DNA of 21,386 nt from Paenibacillus sp. (GCA_029256665.1 JAQSXN010000003.1:1-21386), one strand, 5' to 3'; counted from the stretch's first letter, positions 1 through 7,512 are shown. Made by a program: numbers and translations. Notes: generated by a model not told the origin, from the letters alone.

Positions 1-619
1 TGCCCATCCGGGCCGTGTTCAGCATCATCTCGAGCCCTCGCGTCAGACGGTCGGCCTCTTCGAGAATGCTGTCCGCCATCGCGCGCTGCTCCTGCTCCGT
101 CCTCCAGCCCCGCTCCTCCCCGTCCTGCATCTGCAGGTGGATAACCGACAGCGGCGTCTTCATATGATGCACCCACTGCAGCACGAAGTGGTTGTGGATC
201 TCTTGATTGCGCCGATAACGGCTTAGCTCCTTAAGAAACGCGTTATGCTGCTCTTGCAGCAGTTCCATCGCCACGCGCTGCTCGCCGGTCACGGCCGATT
301 GCACGATGGCCGTCGCTTGCAGTTCGTCGGTACGTCCCATCGCTTCGACGACTTGCCTATAATAATACCGCTGTCTCGCATAATCCGCGCCAAGCCAGAC
401 GACAACCGCGATCACGGCCAACAAGATAAAATAATAGATCGTGCCGGACTCCACCATGCCCGGATAACGCCGTCTCTCTAGCAGCAGCATGCTTACGGCA
501 AGCGTGCCTACAAGCGCGATGCATAGGATAGGGAGCAGCCTGTCCCGCAGAAATATGCCAAACATCCCTCTGCCGCCGGTTTCTCCCCCTTGTTTGGCCG
601 TTTCTGCCTCTTTACGCAT
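1..619 (-). CDS. Sensor histidine kinase, BceS/GraS-like (3' end beyond window)
   Basis: Only the N-terminal 206 residues are in the window. Reading from the ATG at 619 they show two membrane helices (about residues 28-47 and 61-79) joined by a very short extracellular loop, then a cytoplasmic linker and a dimerisation/phosphoacceptor box HHMKTPL with the likely phosphorylated His at 151. A sensor with almost no outer loop is typical of intramembrane-sensing kinases that pair with BceAB-type peptide-antibiotic transporters. The start ATG overlaps the stop codon of the upstream response regulator by 8 bp, so the two are translationally coupled. The ATPase domain lies off the left edge, and any partner ABC transporter would too. 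The family is clear; the Bce-type assignment rests on the kinase topology and the regulator. The inducing compound cannot be told. Confidence 0.9.
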   Translation of the reverse strand, partial: MRKEAETAKQGGETGGRGMFGIFLRDRLLPILCIALVGTLAVSMLLLERRRYPGMVESGTIYYFILLAVIAVVVWLGADYARQRYYYRQVVEAMGRTDELQATAIVQSAVTGEQRVAMELLQEQHNAFLKELSRYRRNQEIHNHFVLQWVHHMKTPLSVIHLQMQDGEERGWRTEQEQRAMADSILEEADRLTRGLEMMLNTARMG

Positions 620-1373
620 GACGCGGCTCCCCCATCTCGTCCATAGACAGCTTGTAGCCCTGGCCTCTTATCGTCTCGATCGCTTTGGGAAGCCCCAGCT
701 CCTCCAGCTTCTTGCGCAGTCTTGTGACGTTGACAGTCAACGTGTTGTCATCGACGAACTGCACATCGTCCCACAGCGCCTCCAGCAGTTGCTCGCGGGG
801 AATGACGTGACCCGGTCTGCGGATCAAACACTCCGCGAGCAAACATTCGTTTTTCGTGAGCTCGACCCGGCTGCCGTTCCATTCCGCTTCGTTGCGGCTT
901 AAATATAGTTTCAGTCCGCCCGCCGTTATCTCGGCCGCATTCTCGATCGAGCCTCCGGAAGGCTGAGCATGAGCGCCGCTGGTCGCGGCCGATGGCTGCG
1001 GCGCGTATTCGCCGTATACCCTTCTTAAGGCGCCTCTTACTTTGGCCATCAGCAATTCCAGCGCGATCGGCTTCGTAATGTAATCGTCGCCGCCGTTCTC
1101 GATTGCCATCACCTGATCCATTTCCCCCGAGCGGGCGGAGATGAATATAATGGGAACGCTGGATTGCTTCCGAATTTGGCGGCACCAATAATAGCCGTCG
1201 AAATACGGCAGGTTAATGTCCAGCAGCACGAGCTGGGGTTCAAAAGCTTCAAGCTGCGGCATCAAATCCCGAAAGTCCGTTGCCGCGGCCGCCTCGTAAC
1301 CGTATTGCTCCATGCGGCCTTTCAAGATGGTCGCGATTTTGTCATCGTCTTCCACGATAAATATTCTGTACAC
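612..1373 (-). CDS. OmpR-family response regulator, BceR-like
   Basis: A 253-residue two-domain regulator. The receiver domain (about residues 1-120) has the acidic pocket (EDDD near residue 8), the phosphoacceptor Asp in LLDINLPYFDGYYWC and the conserved Lys in the ITKP segment. After a low-complexity linker rich in Ala, Gly and Ser comes a winged-helix DNA-binding domain (about 150-245) ending in the RGQGYKL wing. The phrase FDGYYWCRQIR is characteristic of regulators that control BceAB-type detoxification modules. The start codon is GTG: an in-frame TGA lies three codons upstream, and an AAAGGAA ribosome site lies about 11 bases before it. The gene follows the GDPD gene by 32 bp and overlaps the kinase start, so all three probably share a transcript. 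The target promoters are not visible. Confidence 0.93.
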   Translation of the reverse strand: MYRIFIVEDDDKIATILKGRMEQYGYEAAAATDFRDLMPQLEAFEPQLVLLDINLPYFDGYYWCRQIRKQSSVPIIFISARSGEMDQVMAIENGGDDYITKPIALELLMAKVRGALRRVYGEYAPQPSAATSGAHAQPSGGSIENAAEITAGGLKLYLSRNEAEWNGSRVELTKNECLLAECLIRRPGHVIPREQLLEALWDDVQFVDDNTLTVNVTRLRKKLEELGLPKAIETIRGQGYKLSMDEMGEPRHA

Positions 1374-1405
1374 GGCGATTCACGTTCCTTTGCATGCCGG
1401 ATTGA

Positions 1406-3238
1406 TTACAGGTTGAGCTCGACCAACGTCTGCGCCCGCGCCGGATAGTCGGTAATGATTCCGTCGATCCGATATTTCAGCACTTCCTTCATATTGCGGC
1501 TGCTGTTCACCGTCCACACCCATACTTCCCGTCCGTTTCGATGGGCTTCGTCGACCAGCTTGTCGGTCAGCATCACTTGTTCGATCGTGTAGAAGTCGAC
1601 GTCGATCGTCGTCAAATCCCCTAGGGCAAAATATAAAATTTGACCGATTCTGATGTCCGGATTAAGCGACCGGATCAAGGAGAGAGCCTTGCTGTCGAAC
1701 GACTGGATGTACACGTCCTCCTCCATCCCGAAGGCGCCGACCAGCGCGACGACCTTGCGTACCAGCTCCTCCCCGTCGCCGTAGGGCTTCAGATCGAGCA
1801 GCACCTTGATCTGCCCCTGCGCCTCCGCGAGCACCTCGGACAGCAGCGGGATGCGGACGATCTCGATCTCTCCCGCTTTCCCTTCCTCCGTTTCCCCGCT
1901 CTCCGCCAGTTCGGGCGGAATCTCGTACGTTCCGATGCTTAGGCGCGACAGCTCCTCGTAGGTTAGGTCGCTCACCTTTTGTTTGACGCCGGCCATTCGT
2001 TGCAGTTGATAGTCATGATGCAGCACGACCGTTCCATCGCGCGTAAGCTGCACGTCCAGCTCTACCGACTGATAGCCTTTCTGTATCGCCGTACGGACGG
2101 ATTGCAGCGAATTTTCCGGAGCCTCCGTACTGTCTCCTCGATGCGCGGACACGAGCACGCCCCACTTGGCGTACACGAGGTTGTCGTTCGTTGAATAACT
2201 GACGAGCAAAGCCAGGCAAAGATAAACGACGGCTAGCGTAACGTAGACCGCGCGCTTTCGCTTTACGCCGGCAAGCAAGGCTGTCGCACGCCGTTCCAAT
2301 CGACCCAGTATCGGACTGCGCGCAAGCTTCAGCCGATCTTCCGCGTCGATGCCGAACCGCATGCCGTAATCGTAATAGAGCCGGGTCAGATAGATCAGAT
2401 TAAACGGTAGAACAAGCAGCGTAAACATATAAGCGAGCACCGTCGATAGGGTCAGCGTGTAATGATCTGAAAACAGCTTAAGCACGTTATTGTCGATCCA
2501 CTCCGGCAAGTAGGAGACGAGGGTGATGATGCCGAAGCCGAGTCCGAGCACGACGCCGTTGAGCAAGAACAGGTTAACGAACAGGCGCACCCGCTTTCCC
2601 TTCGTCAAGGCCAAGCTGCTGCGGATCGCTTCGGTAATGGACTGTCCTTCCAGCACGATGAAGTGCAGGACGAATATCCACCTCAGCACCGTATAGATCG
2701 TCGCTAATAGCAGCAGGGCATAAAACCCGATCATCAGCTGCGAAGCGTTAAATACGCGAGTATCCAGGAAAATCGGCACGTTGAACAACCGATAGAAGGC
2801 CGCTGACAGCGGCGAATCGACGAAAGGAATAAGGACAAGCAAAAAGAACACGAGCTGGACAAGACCGAAGCCGAATAGGCGCGGCGTTCGTCCCAGCGTC
2901 GTCCATAACGAGTCCGCGATCAGTACCTGCCTGCCAAAATAATGTTTCTGCGCGATCGTGATGACGACTCCGAATTCGATAAAAAGGACAAACGACGCGA
3001 TAACGCCGATTACGATAAGGCCGCTGACTCCCTCATAGCTGTAACCAAGCCTATAGACGTCGTTATTAAGCAGCGAGCCGGTGCCAAGCACCGACATCAC
3101 TTTGTTGAATATGTAGTTCAGAAGCGGTAGAATCACGAAGCTGGTCATCAGCATAAACAAATATTCGAAGACCAGCAGCTTCTTATAGAGCGCGCGGAAG
3201 TCGCGGACGCTGAGGCTGAAAGGCCGTATCATATGCAT
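1406..3238 (-). CDS. Membrane-anchored glycerophosphodiester phosphodiesterase
   Basis: A 610-residue protein of two parts. Residues 1-350 hold several hydrophobic helices of the type found in GDPD membrane-domain proteins. Residues from about 360 to the end form a GDPD TIM barrel, with AHRGD (His366), PENS (Glu375), VELDVQLTRDG (Glu393, Asp395) and LHHD (His407/408), which match the metal and catalytic residues of the family. It should hydrolyse glycerophosphodiesters, or possibly lipoteichoic-acid-type glycerophosphate, to glycerol-3-phosphate and an alcohol, with the barrel probably facing outward. The start may be the ATG at 3238 or the one at 3232; AGGATG just upstream spaces better from the second. 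It lies 32 bp before the response-regulator gene in the same direction. The substrate is inferred from the family only. Confidence 0.93.
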   Translation of the reverse strand: MHMIRPFSLSVRDFRALYKKLLVFEYLFMLMTSFVILPLLNYIFNKVMSVLGTGSLLNNDVYRLGYSYEGVSGLIVIGVIASFVLFIEFGVVITIAQKHYFGRQVLIADSLWTTLGRTPRLFGFGLVQLVFFLLVLIPFVDSPLSAAFYRLFNVPIFLDTRVFNASQLMIGFYALLLLATIYTVLRWIFVLHFIVLEGQSITEAIRSSLALTKGKRVRLFVNLFLLNGVVLGLGFGIITLVSYLPEWIDNNVLKLFSDHYTLTLSTVLAYMFTLLVLPFNLIYLTRLYYDYGMRFGIDAEDRLKLARSPILGRLERRATALLAGVKRKRAVYVTLAVVYLCLALLVSYSTNDNLVYAKWGVLVSAHRGDSTEAPENSLQSVRTAIQKGYQSVELDVQLTRDGTVVLHHDYQLQRMAGVKQKVSDLTYEELSRLSIGTYEIPPELAESGETEEGKAGEIEIVRIPLLSEVLAEAQGQIKVLLDLKPYGDGEELVRKVVALVGAFGMEEDVYIQSFDSKALSLIRSLNPDIRIGQILYFALGDLTTIDVDFYTIEQVMLTDKLVDEAHRNGREVWVWTVNSSRNMKEVLKYRIDGIITDYPARAQTLVELNL

Positions 3239-3288
3239 TCATCCTGTTCCGAAAATAGGGTAGAGGCGGTTCGAATTCCGCTCCATTC

Positions 3289-3294
3289 ATTATA
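3289..3294 (-). promoter_or_regulatory. Candidate -10 box for the GDPD-regulator-kinase transcript
   Basis: Minus-strand TATAAT lies about 50 bases before the GDPD start, inside the perfect palindrome CATTATAATG. No good -35 box sits 16-18 bases upstream, so this is only a tentative promoter, perhaps one needing an activator. Confidence 0.35.
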
Positions 3295-3334
3295 ATGCCG
3301 TTCTGGGCGAAATATATCGCGGGTCGCGCCTGTC

Positions 3335-3388
3335 AAAACAAAAAGCCTCCCTGAAGGAATAGTTCGAGACTAGTCCTTCAGAAAGGCC
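3335..3388 (-). terminator. Intrinsic terminator after yutM
   Basis: Read on the minus strand, arms CTGAAGGACTAG and CTATTCCTTCAG (12 positions, one mismatch) enclose a 7-base loop. The stem continues past a 2-base internal loop with GCCT/AGGC and ends in TTTTTGTTTT. It lies about 75 bases past the yutM stop codon and also isolates the GDPD gene from yutM transcription. Confidence 0.85.
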
Positions 3389-3462
3389 ATCATTTTCGGC
3401 AGTCCCGAATTTCCGCCTATGCGCGGAAACCAACCGTCGTTCGTTGATCCGTTAATCCCCGA

Positions 3463-3825
3463 TTAACACTCTCCGGCTTCGGCCGGCTTGCCCGCATCGG
3501 TCGCCGTGCGGAAGCTCGAACCGCAGCCGCAAGTCGCGCTGGCGTTCGGATTCTCGATCGTGAAGCCGCCGCCCATCGCGGATTCCTTGAAATCAATGAC
3601 CAGGCCGTGCAAATATTTAACGCTATCGGCGTCCACGACGACCTGAATGCCGCCCGACTCCAACCTTTGGTCGCCGTCGTTCACTTCGTCGTCAAAGCCC
3701 ATACCGTAAGAGAAGCCGCTGCATCCGCCTTCCTTGACGCCTACGCGCAAGAACAATCCAGGCGTTGCTTCCTCTTCCATCATATCCTTTATCTTCTCGG
3801 ACGCAAGCTCGCTGATCGTGATCAT
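3463..3825 (-). CDS. yutM: A-type iron-sulfur cluster carrier (HesB/ErpA/YutM family)
   Basis: A 120-residue protein with the three conserved cysteines of A-type carriers: Cys35 in GGCSGF, and Cys99 and Cys101 in CGCGSSF. These bind and hand over [2Fe-2S] or [4Fe-4S] clusters to client enzymes in the cytoplasm. An additional Cys is the final residue (120), after a tail of about 15 residues beyond the usual end. The ATG at 3825 has a GGAGGGATGAGG ribosome site. The gene has its own promoter (3857-3885) and terminator, and is divergent from mqnE, a radical-SAM enzyme that needs such a cluster. The neighbourhood resembles the yutM-yuzB-yutJ-yutI region of Bacillus subtilis. The family is certain; the choice of name relies on that similarity. 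Confidence 0.93.
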   Translation of the reverse strand: MITISELASEKIKDMMEEEATPGLFLRVGVKEGGCSGFSYGMGFDDEVNDGDQRLESGGIQVVVDADSVKYLHGLVIDFKESAMGGGFTIENPNASATCGCGSSFRTATDAGKPAEAGEC

Positions 3826-3856
3826 GCCTCATCCCTCCATTCACTTACTTATCCAT

Positions 3857-3885
3857 AGTATACTCCAGTCAGCCGCGATGCTCAA
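3857..3885 (-). promoter_or_regulatory. SigA-type promoter of yutM
   Basis: Minus-strand TTGAGC and TATACT are separated by exactly 17 bases. The predicted transcript starts about 25 bases before the yutM ATG, leaving room for little more than the ribosome site. Confidence 0.75.
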
Positions 3886-3908
3886 GGTTTGTTCCGTGGA
3901 AATGAGAA

Positions 3909-4000
3909 AACCGTTATAAACCATGAAACTTAAAAATTCTATTATGGGGCCGCAAAGTTTTTTTATGTTGCCCCTGCTACGTGTGAGGTTTATAATGGTT
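3909..4000. repeat. 14-bp inverted repeat across the yutM/mqnE divergent region
   Basis: AACCGTTATAAACC at 3909-3922 and GGTTTATAATGGTT at 3987-4000 are reverse complements at 13 of 14 positions. Their centres are 78 bp apart. The right copy contains the -10 box of the mqnE promoter. This could be a paired operator for one regulator acting on both genes; the binding protein is not known. Confidence 0.5.
3968..3996 (+). promoter_or_regulatory. SigA-type promoter of mqnE
   Basis: TTGCCC (3968-3973) and a consensus TATAAT (3991-3996) are separated by 17 bases. Transcription would start near 4003 and give a leader of about 130 bases before the mqnE ATG. Confidence 0.75.
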
Positions 4001-4074
4001 ACAGAAAATCTGATGCAAATGTATGTTATTTTTTTCACAAACCTATTTCCAAGCAAAAGCAACTATAGTCGATC

Positions 4075-4127
4075 CCCCGGCTCGCGGGGTTAACGCCCAA
4101 GCGATCCGAGATGCGGGGTCTAGGAGG
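4075..4127 (+). promoter_or_regulatory. mqnE leader with alternative GC-rich pairings next to the ribosome site
   Basis: CCCCG (4075-4079) can pair with CGGGG at 4085-4089 or with a second CGGGG at 4114-4118; the two belong to a direct repeat of GCGGGGT (4084-4090 and 4113-4119). The second copy ends just before the AGGAGG ribosome site (4122-4127). Mutually exclusive hairpins could tune translation. I do not recognise a known riboswitch class here. Confidence 0.3.
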
Positions 4128-4134
4128 TTTCGCC

Positions 4135-5238
4135 ATGAACGTTATCGTACCATCACAAGAGAGCCATATGCTGTCCATCATCGAGAAAGTGCGTCATGGA
4201 CAACGCTTATCGTTAGAAGACGGCGTTTTCTTATATCAATCGGACGACCTGCTGACGATTGGACAACTCGCCAACGAAGTCGCTCTTCGCAAAAACGGCA
4301 AGAAGGTTTATTTCATCGAGAACATGAGCCTTTATTTCACCAACGTCTGCGAGGCCCATTGCGCGTTCTGCAACTTCCGCAAAGACGAGGGAGATCCCGG
4401 CGCCTATACGTTGAGCGGAGAAGAGATGATCGCTTACGTCGAGCAGCACTTCCACCCTGGTGTTCGCGAATTCCACATAGTAGGCGGCCATAACAACCAT
4501 GTTCCTTTCCAATATTACGTCGATTCGCTTAAGGCGCTGAAAGCACGCTTCCCCGAAGTGACGCTTAAGGCTTACACCGCTGCCGAAATCGACTTTTTCT
4601 CGCGCATCAGCGGCTTGACCTACAAAGAAGTGCTGCAGGAGCTCATGAAAGCCGGACTCGAATCGCTTACGGGCGGAGGCGCGGAGATTTTGTCCGATCA
4701 TTATCGCAAGAAGATGCGCGTCGACAAGGCCGACGTATCGCAGTATTTGGACGTTCACCGCACGGCGCATGAACTGGGACTTCGCACGCATACGACGATG
4801 TTGTACGGCTCCATCGAAACCAAGGAAGACAGGATCAAACATCTGATCCATCTGCGCGAGCTGCAGGACGAGACGAACGGCTTCCTGGTCTTTATTCCGC
4901 TGTCCATGCAGCCGATCAATCCGAAAGCCGGCATCCGCCGGCGCAACTCCGCGTTCGAGGATCTCAAGACGATCGCGATCAGCCGCCTTATGCTCGATAA
5001 CTTCCAGCATATCAAGGCGTACTTCATTAACATCGGCGTGCAGTTAACCCAAGTTGCCCTAACGATGGGCGCTTCCGACGCGCACGGCACGATCGTGAAG
5101 GAAAAGATCAGTCATGCTGCTGGGGCGCTGACGCCGGAAGGCATAACGCGCGAGGATCTGATTTGGCTCATTAAAGGAGCGGGCAGAATTCCGGTCGAAC
5201 GTGACACTTTCTACAACGAAATCAAAATTTATGAATGA
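4135..5238 (+). CDS. mqnE: Aminodeoxyfutalosine synthase MqnE (radical SAM)
   Basis: A 367-residue radical S-adenosylmethionine enzyme of the futalosine route to menaquinone. It joins 3-[(1-carboxyvinyl)oxy]benzoate to SAM-derived adenosine to form 6-amino-6-deoxyfutalosine. The [4Fe-4S] motif is CEAHCAFC, close to residue 75, preceded by SLYFTNV as in MqnE proteins. The HIVGGH stretch, the GGGAEIL segment and the GASDAHGT segment also match my memory of Paenibacillus MqnE. I start it at 4135 because AGGAGG lies 7 bases upstream; an in-frame ATG at 4111 lacks such a site. It is transcribed from its own promoter and followed 61 bp later by yutJ. The related enzyme MqnC is the main alternative, but the sequence around the cysteines fits MqnE better. 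Confidence 0.92.
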   Translation: MNVIVPSQESHMLSIIEKVRHGQRLSLEDGVFLYQSDDLLTIGQLANEVALRKNGKKVYFIENMSLYFTNVCEAHCAFCNFRKDEGDPGAYTLSGEEMIAYVEQHFHPGVREFHIVGGHNNHVPFQYYVDSLKALKARFPEVTLKAYTAAEIDFFSRISGLTYKEVLQELMKAGLESLTGGGAEILSDHYRKKMRVDKADVSQYLDVHRTAHELGLRTHTTMLYGSIETKEDRIKHLIHLRELQDETNGFLVFIPLSMQPINPKAGIRRRNSAFEDLKTIAISRLMLDNFQHIKAYFINIGVQLTQVALTMGASDAHGTIVKEKISHAAGALTPEGITREDLIWLIKGAGRIPVERDTFYNEIKIYE

Positions 5239-5299
5239 GTAATCCCTTTGTTCTAGGCACAACCTACAATACATCACGAATCGTGGAGCTGGAGAACCG

Positions 5300-6367
5300 A
5301 TGAGAAAAGTAGTTATATTGGGCGGCGGCTACGGCGGAGCCGCCATCGTGGACGAATTGATCGAACATCAACTGCCGAACGACGTATCCATTACGCTTGT
5401 GGACAGAATGCCGTTCCAAGGACTGAAGACGGAATATTATGCGTTGGCGGCGGGAACGGTATCGGACCTCGAGCTGCGCGTCAAATTCCCGGTTGATCCG
5501 CGGATTACTTACGCCTACGGGGAAATTACGGACATCGACATGGTGAACGAACTGGTCATGGTGGATGGCCATGAGCCGATCGCCTATGATTGGCTGGTTA
5601 TCGGACTTGGCTGCACGGACAAGTATCACGGAATCGAAGGTGCGGAAGAATTCTCGACGAGCATCCAGACGTTCTCGGCATGCAGGAGAACCTACGCCCA
5701 GTTAAACGACGTCAAACCGTACGGGCAAGTGACGATCGTCGGAGGCGGACTTAGCGGCGTGGAGGTCGCGGCCGAGCTGCGGGAGAGCCGTCCCGACCTC
5801 AACATTCGAATATTGGATCGCGGGCCGAAGGTATTGTCCGCTTTCCCCGGCCGATTGCAAAACTTCGTAGCCGAATGGTTCGACGAACACGGCGTCGAAA
5901 TGCGGGGACATGTCGGGCTGACGAAGCTGGAACAAGGCATTCTATACGATGCCAATTCGCCATCGCCGATCCTGACCGACGTCACGGTATGGACGGCCGG
6001 CATCCAGCCCGTTGAGCTTGTGCAGCGCATGGAGCTTCCCAAGGACAATCAGGGACGCCTCATCCTGAATGCCTACCATCAATTGCCCGACTTCAACAAC
6101 GTGTTCGTCGTGGGCGACTGCGCCGCGCTGCCCCTCTCGCCAAGCGGCCAAGCCGCTGGCGCGCAAGGCAAGCAGATTGCCGAAGTGCTTCAAGCGATCT
6201 GGCATGACAAGACGCCGCGGCTTGGCAAGATCAAGCTGAAAGGCGTGCTCGGCTCGCTGGGCAAAAAAAGCGGCTTCGGCATTATGGGCGGAACGCCGAT
6301 CCTCGGCCGCGTGCCGCGTCTGGTCAAAAGCGGCGTGCTCTGGCGCTCCAAGCGGCATCTGGGATAG
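5300..6367 (+). CDS. yutJ: FAD-dependent NADH dehydrogenase-like oxidoreductase (YutJ/NDH-2 type)
   Basis: A 355-residue flavoprotein with the two dinucleotide-binding folds of the pyridine nucleotide-disulfide oxidoreductase superfamily. An FAD site GGGYGG lies at residues 8-13. A second fold, VTIVGGGLSGVEVAAEL, near residue 145 should bind NAD(P)H. The VVGDCAALP segment near residue 270 contacts the flavin. There is no redox-active CxxC pair and no long hydrophobic stretch, so it resembles type II NADH dehydrogenases that associate peripherally with the membrane and pass electrons to quinone. Its length matches B. subtilis YutJ, whose genome neighbours include yutM, yuzB and yutI. The ATG at 5300 has a GGAG site. 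The stop lies 7 bp from the convergent yuzB stop, with no terminator between them. The electron acceptor is inferred. Confidence 0.88.
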   Translation: MRKVVILGGGYGGAAIVDELIEHQLPNDVSITLVDRMPFQGLKTEYYALAAGTVSDLELRVKFPVDPRITYAYGEITDIDMVNELVMVDGHEPIAYDWLVIGLGCTDKYHGIEGAEEFSTSIQTFSACRRTYAQLNDVKPYGQVTIVGGGLSGVEVAAELRESRPDLNIRILDRGPKVLSAFPGRLQNFVAEWFDEHGVEMRGHVGLTKLEQGILYDANSPSPILTDVTVWTAGIQPVELVQRMELPKDNQGRLILNAYHQLPDFNNVFVVGDCAALPLSPSGQAAGAQGKQIAEVLQAIWHDKTPRLGKIKLKGVLGSLGKKSGFGIMGGTPILGRVPRLVKSGVLWRSKRHLG

Positions 6368-6374
6368 CTGCCGA

Positions 6375-6647
6375 TTACAGATCGTCGAGCAGCTTGTCCA
6401 GCGCTTCCCTGTCGGCTTGCTGCTGTTTAAGCGAGTCCAGAATGACTTGGTACAGTTCTTCGACGTCATCGACGGCCACGATGGAACCATCCACCAAGGC
6501 GTACGGTTTGAGGTAACATTCGCCGCAATTGCCAAGGCAGCCGTATTCGGTTACTTCGTAATCGTCGTCTTGCTCGAAGCGGCGCATTACTTCATCCGTG
6601 CCATGGTGCATATTGCTGGCGCAAAATTCGATCATCGGTTTTATCAT
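6375..6647 (-). CDS. yuzB: YuzB family protein (UPF0349/DUF1450) with four cysteines
   Basis: A 90-residue protein recognisable from MIEFCASN at the start and the EYGCLGNCGECY block. Cysteines are at 9, 37, 41 and 44, a pattern like small thioredoxin-fold ferredoxins or metal-binding proteins, but no function has been shown that I know of. About 15 residues of charged helix (Gln, Asp, Glu, Lys) follow the usual core. The ATG at 6645-6647 is preceded by AGGTGATA. The gene converges on yutJ and is divergent from yutI, so it sits between an NDH-2-like protein and an Fe-S scaffold, as in B. subtilis. A role in Fe-S or electron transfer is a guess from context and cysteine spacing. Confidence 0.88.
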   Translation of the reverse strand: MIKPMIEFCASNMHHGTDEVMRRFEQDDDYEVTEYGCLGNCGECYLKPYALVDGSIVAVDDVEELYQVILDSLKQQQADREALDKLLDDL

Positions 6648-6688
6648 CTATTATCACCTGACTTTTAAGTCCTTTGGATTGCGAACCA

Positions 6689-6717
6689 TTTTCAATTGCT
6701 TCGCTTTGTACTATAAT
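6689..6717 (+). promoter_or_regulatory. SigA-type promoter of yutI
   Basis: TTTTCA (6689-6694) and a consensus TATAAT (6712-6717) are 17 bases apart. The predicted start near 6724 leaves a leader of about 17 bases containing the AAAGGAG ribosome site. Confidence 0.7.
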
Positions 6718-6740
6718 AGGGGAGAAAGGAGTGATTTGCA

Positions 6741-6986
6741 ATGAGTGAACAAGTTCAAGAAACAATGTACGACGAAGTGCTGGACGTACTGGATAAGCTT
6801 CGTCCCTTCCTGCAACGCGACGGAGGCGACGTGGAATTGGTCGACGTGGAGGACGGCATCGTGAAGTTGCGCCTGATGGGCGCTTGCGGCAGCTGCCCAA
6901 GCTCGACGATCACGCTGAAGGCCGGTATCGAACGCGCGCTGCTTGAAGAAGTCGACGGCGTCGTCGAAGTCGTTCAAGTGTTCTAA
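6741..6986 (+). CDS. yutI: NifU C-terminal-type Fe-S scaffold (YutI/Nfu)
   Basis: An 81-residue stand-alone NifU C-terminal domain. The [16 protein letters not shown] opening and the GACGSCPSS loop with Cys49 and Cys52 are diagnostic: two subunits hold one [4Fe-4S] cluster between their CxxC motifs and deliver it to target proteins. The length is normal for the single-domain Firmicutes form. The ATG at 6741 follows AAAGGAG by 9 bases. It is a monocistronic unit bounded by its own promoter and a strong terminator. Genes nearby for a radical-SAM enzyme (mqnE) and an A-type carrier suggest where its clusters may go, although such scaffolds normally serve the whole cell. Confidence 0.95.
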   Translation: MSEQVQETMYDEVLDVLDKLRPFLQRDGGDVELVDVEDGIVKLRLMGACGSCPSSTITLKAGIERALLEEVDGVVEVVQVF

Positions 6987-6992
6987 AGCAAT

Positions 6993-7041
6993 GAAGAGTC
7001 TTATCCGCAGGGCATGCCCTGATGGATAAGACTCTTTTTTT
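6993..7041 (+). terminator. Intrinsic terminator of yutI
   Basis: Perfect 12-bp arms AGAGTCTTATCC (6995-7006) and GGATAAGACTCT (7024-7035) are followed by six T. The apical part contains the palindrome AGGGCATGCCCT, which can lengthen the stem. It lies just after the yutI stop codon. Confidence 0.93.
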
Positions 7042-7072
7042 GCGAACAAGGATCAAGCGGTTTATTACCTAT

Positions 7073-7324
7073 TTATGCTCTTCGAGTACCGCGCATGATG
7101 GCGCTCATGATGAGTACGACTACGACGGCCCCGATGATGGCCGAGATCAGGGCGAACCCGCCTACTTCAGGCCCCCAATCTCCCAGAAGCCAAGAGCCGA
7201 GCCATGCTCCGATGAAGCCCGCGATGATATTCCCGATTATGCCGCCTGGCACATCTCGACCAACAATCAATCCGCCCAGCCAACCAATTACTCCGCCTAC
7301 AATCAATGCCCATAGAATTCCCAT
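7073..7324 (-). CDS. GlsB/YeaQ/YmgE family small membrane protein
   Basis: An 83-residue, glycine-rich, very hydrophobic protein predicted to cross the membrane three times (about residues 3-22, 28-48 and 54-76). The GGVIGWLGGLIVG and GGIIGNIIAGFIGAWLG segments match the transglycosylase-associated/GlsB stress-response family. The family is linked with envelope stress by association; no enzymatic activity is established. The ATG at 7324 has a GGGAGG site 8 bases upstream. It stands alone, with its stop 32 bp from the yutI terminator, which may also limit read-through in this direction although no T-run follows on the minus strand. I see no clear promoter between 7325 and 7451. Confidence 0.9.
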   Translation of the reverse strand: MGILWALIVGGVIGWLGGLIVGRDVPGGIIGNIIAGFIGAWLGSWLLGDWGPEVGGFALISAIIGAVVVVLIMSAIMRGTRRA

Positions 7325-7451
7325 GCGTATGGCCTCCCTTATCTCTTCTGATTATTTGCTTACTCCTAACATAACCTCGTAAGCCGCATATGAATCCGGA
7401 GAACTGGTTAATGGCGGCATTTTCCATCGAACCGTATTTTTAGGAATCAAG

Positions 7452-7483
7452 AAAAAACCTGCGCTAATTGGGAATTAGGCAGG
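7452..7483 (-). terminator. Intrinsic terminator of the ctaA-ubiD-HEPN-SDR operon
   Basis: On the minus strand CCTGC-CTAATT, loop CCC, AATTAG-C-GCAGG (11 pairs with one bulged C) is followed by TTTTTT. It lies about 30 bases after the SDR stop codon and ends the four-gene operon. Confidence 0.9.
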
Positions 7484-7512
7484 CTATCTTATGATATATG
7501 GTTCGTTATGCG

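Noticed and set aside
3841..4062. 73-residue hydrophobic open frame on the minus strand
   Set aside because: It overlaps the yutM and mqnE promoters and has no ribosome site.
4231..5010. 259-residue open frame on the minus strand
   Set aside because: Antisense to mqnE, which has a full set of family motifs and a good start.
5239..5299. Separate promoter or terminator between mqnE and yutJ
   Set aside because: No hairpin with a T-run and no properly spaced -35/-10 pair found, so the two are treated as one transcript.
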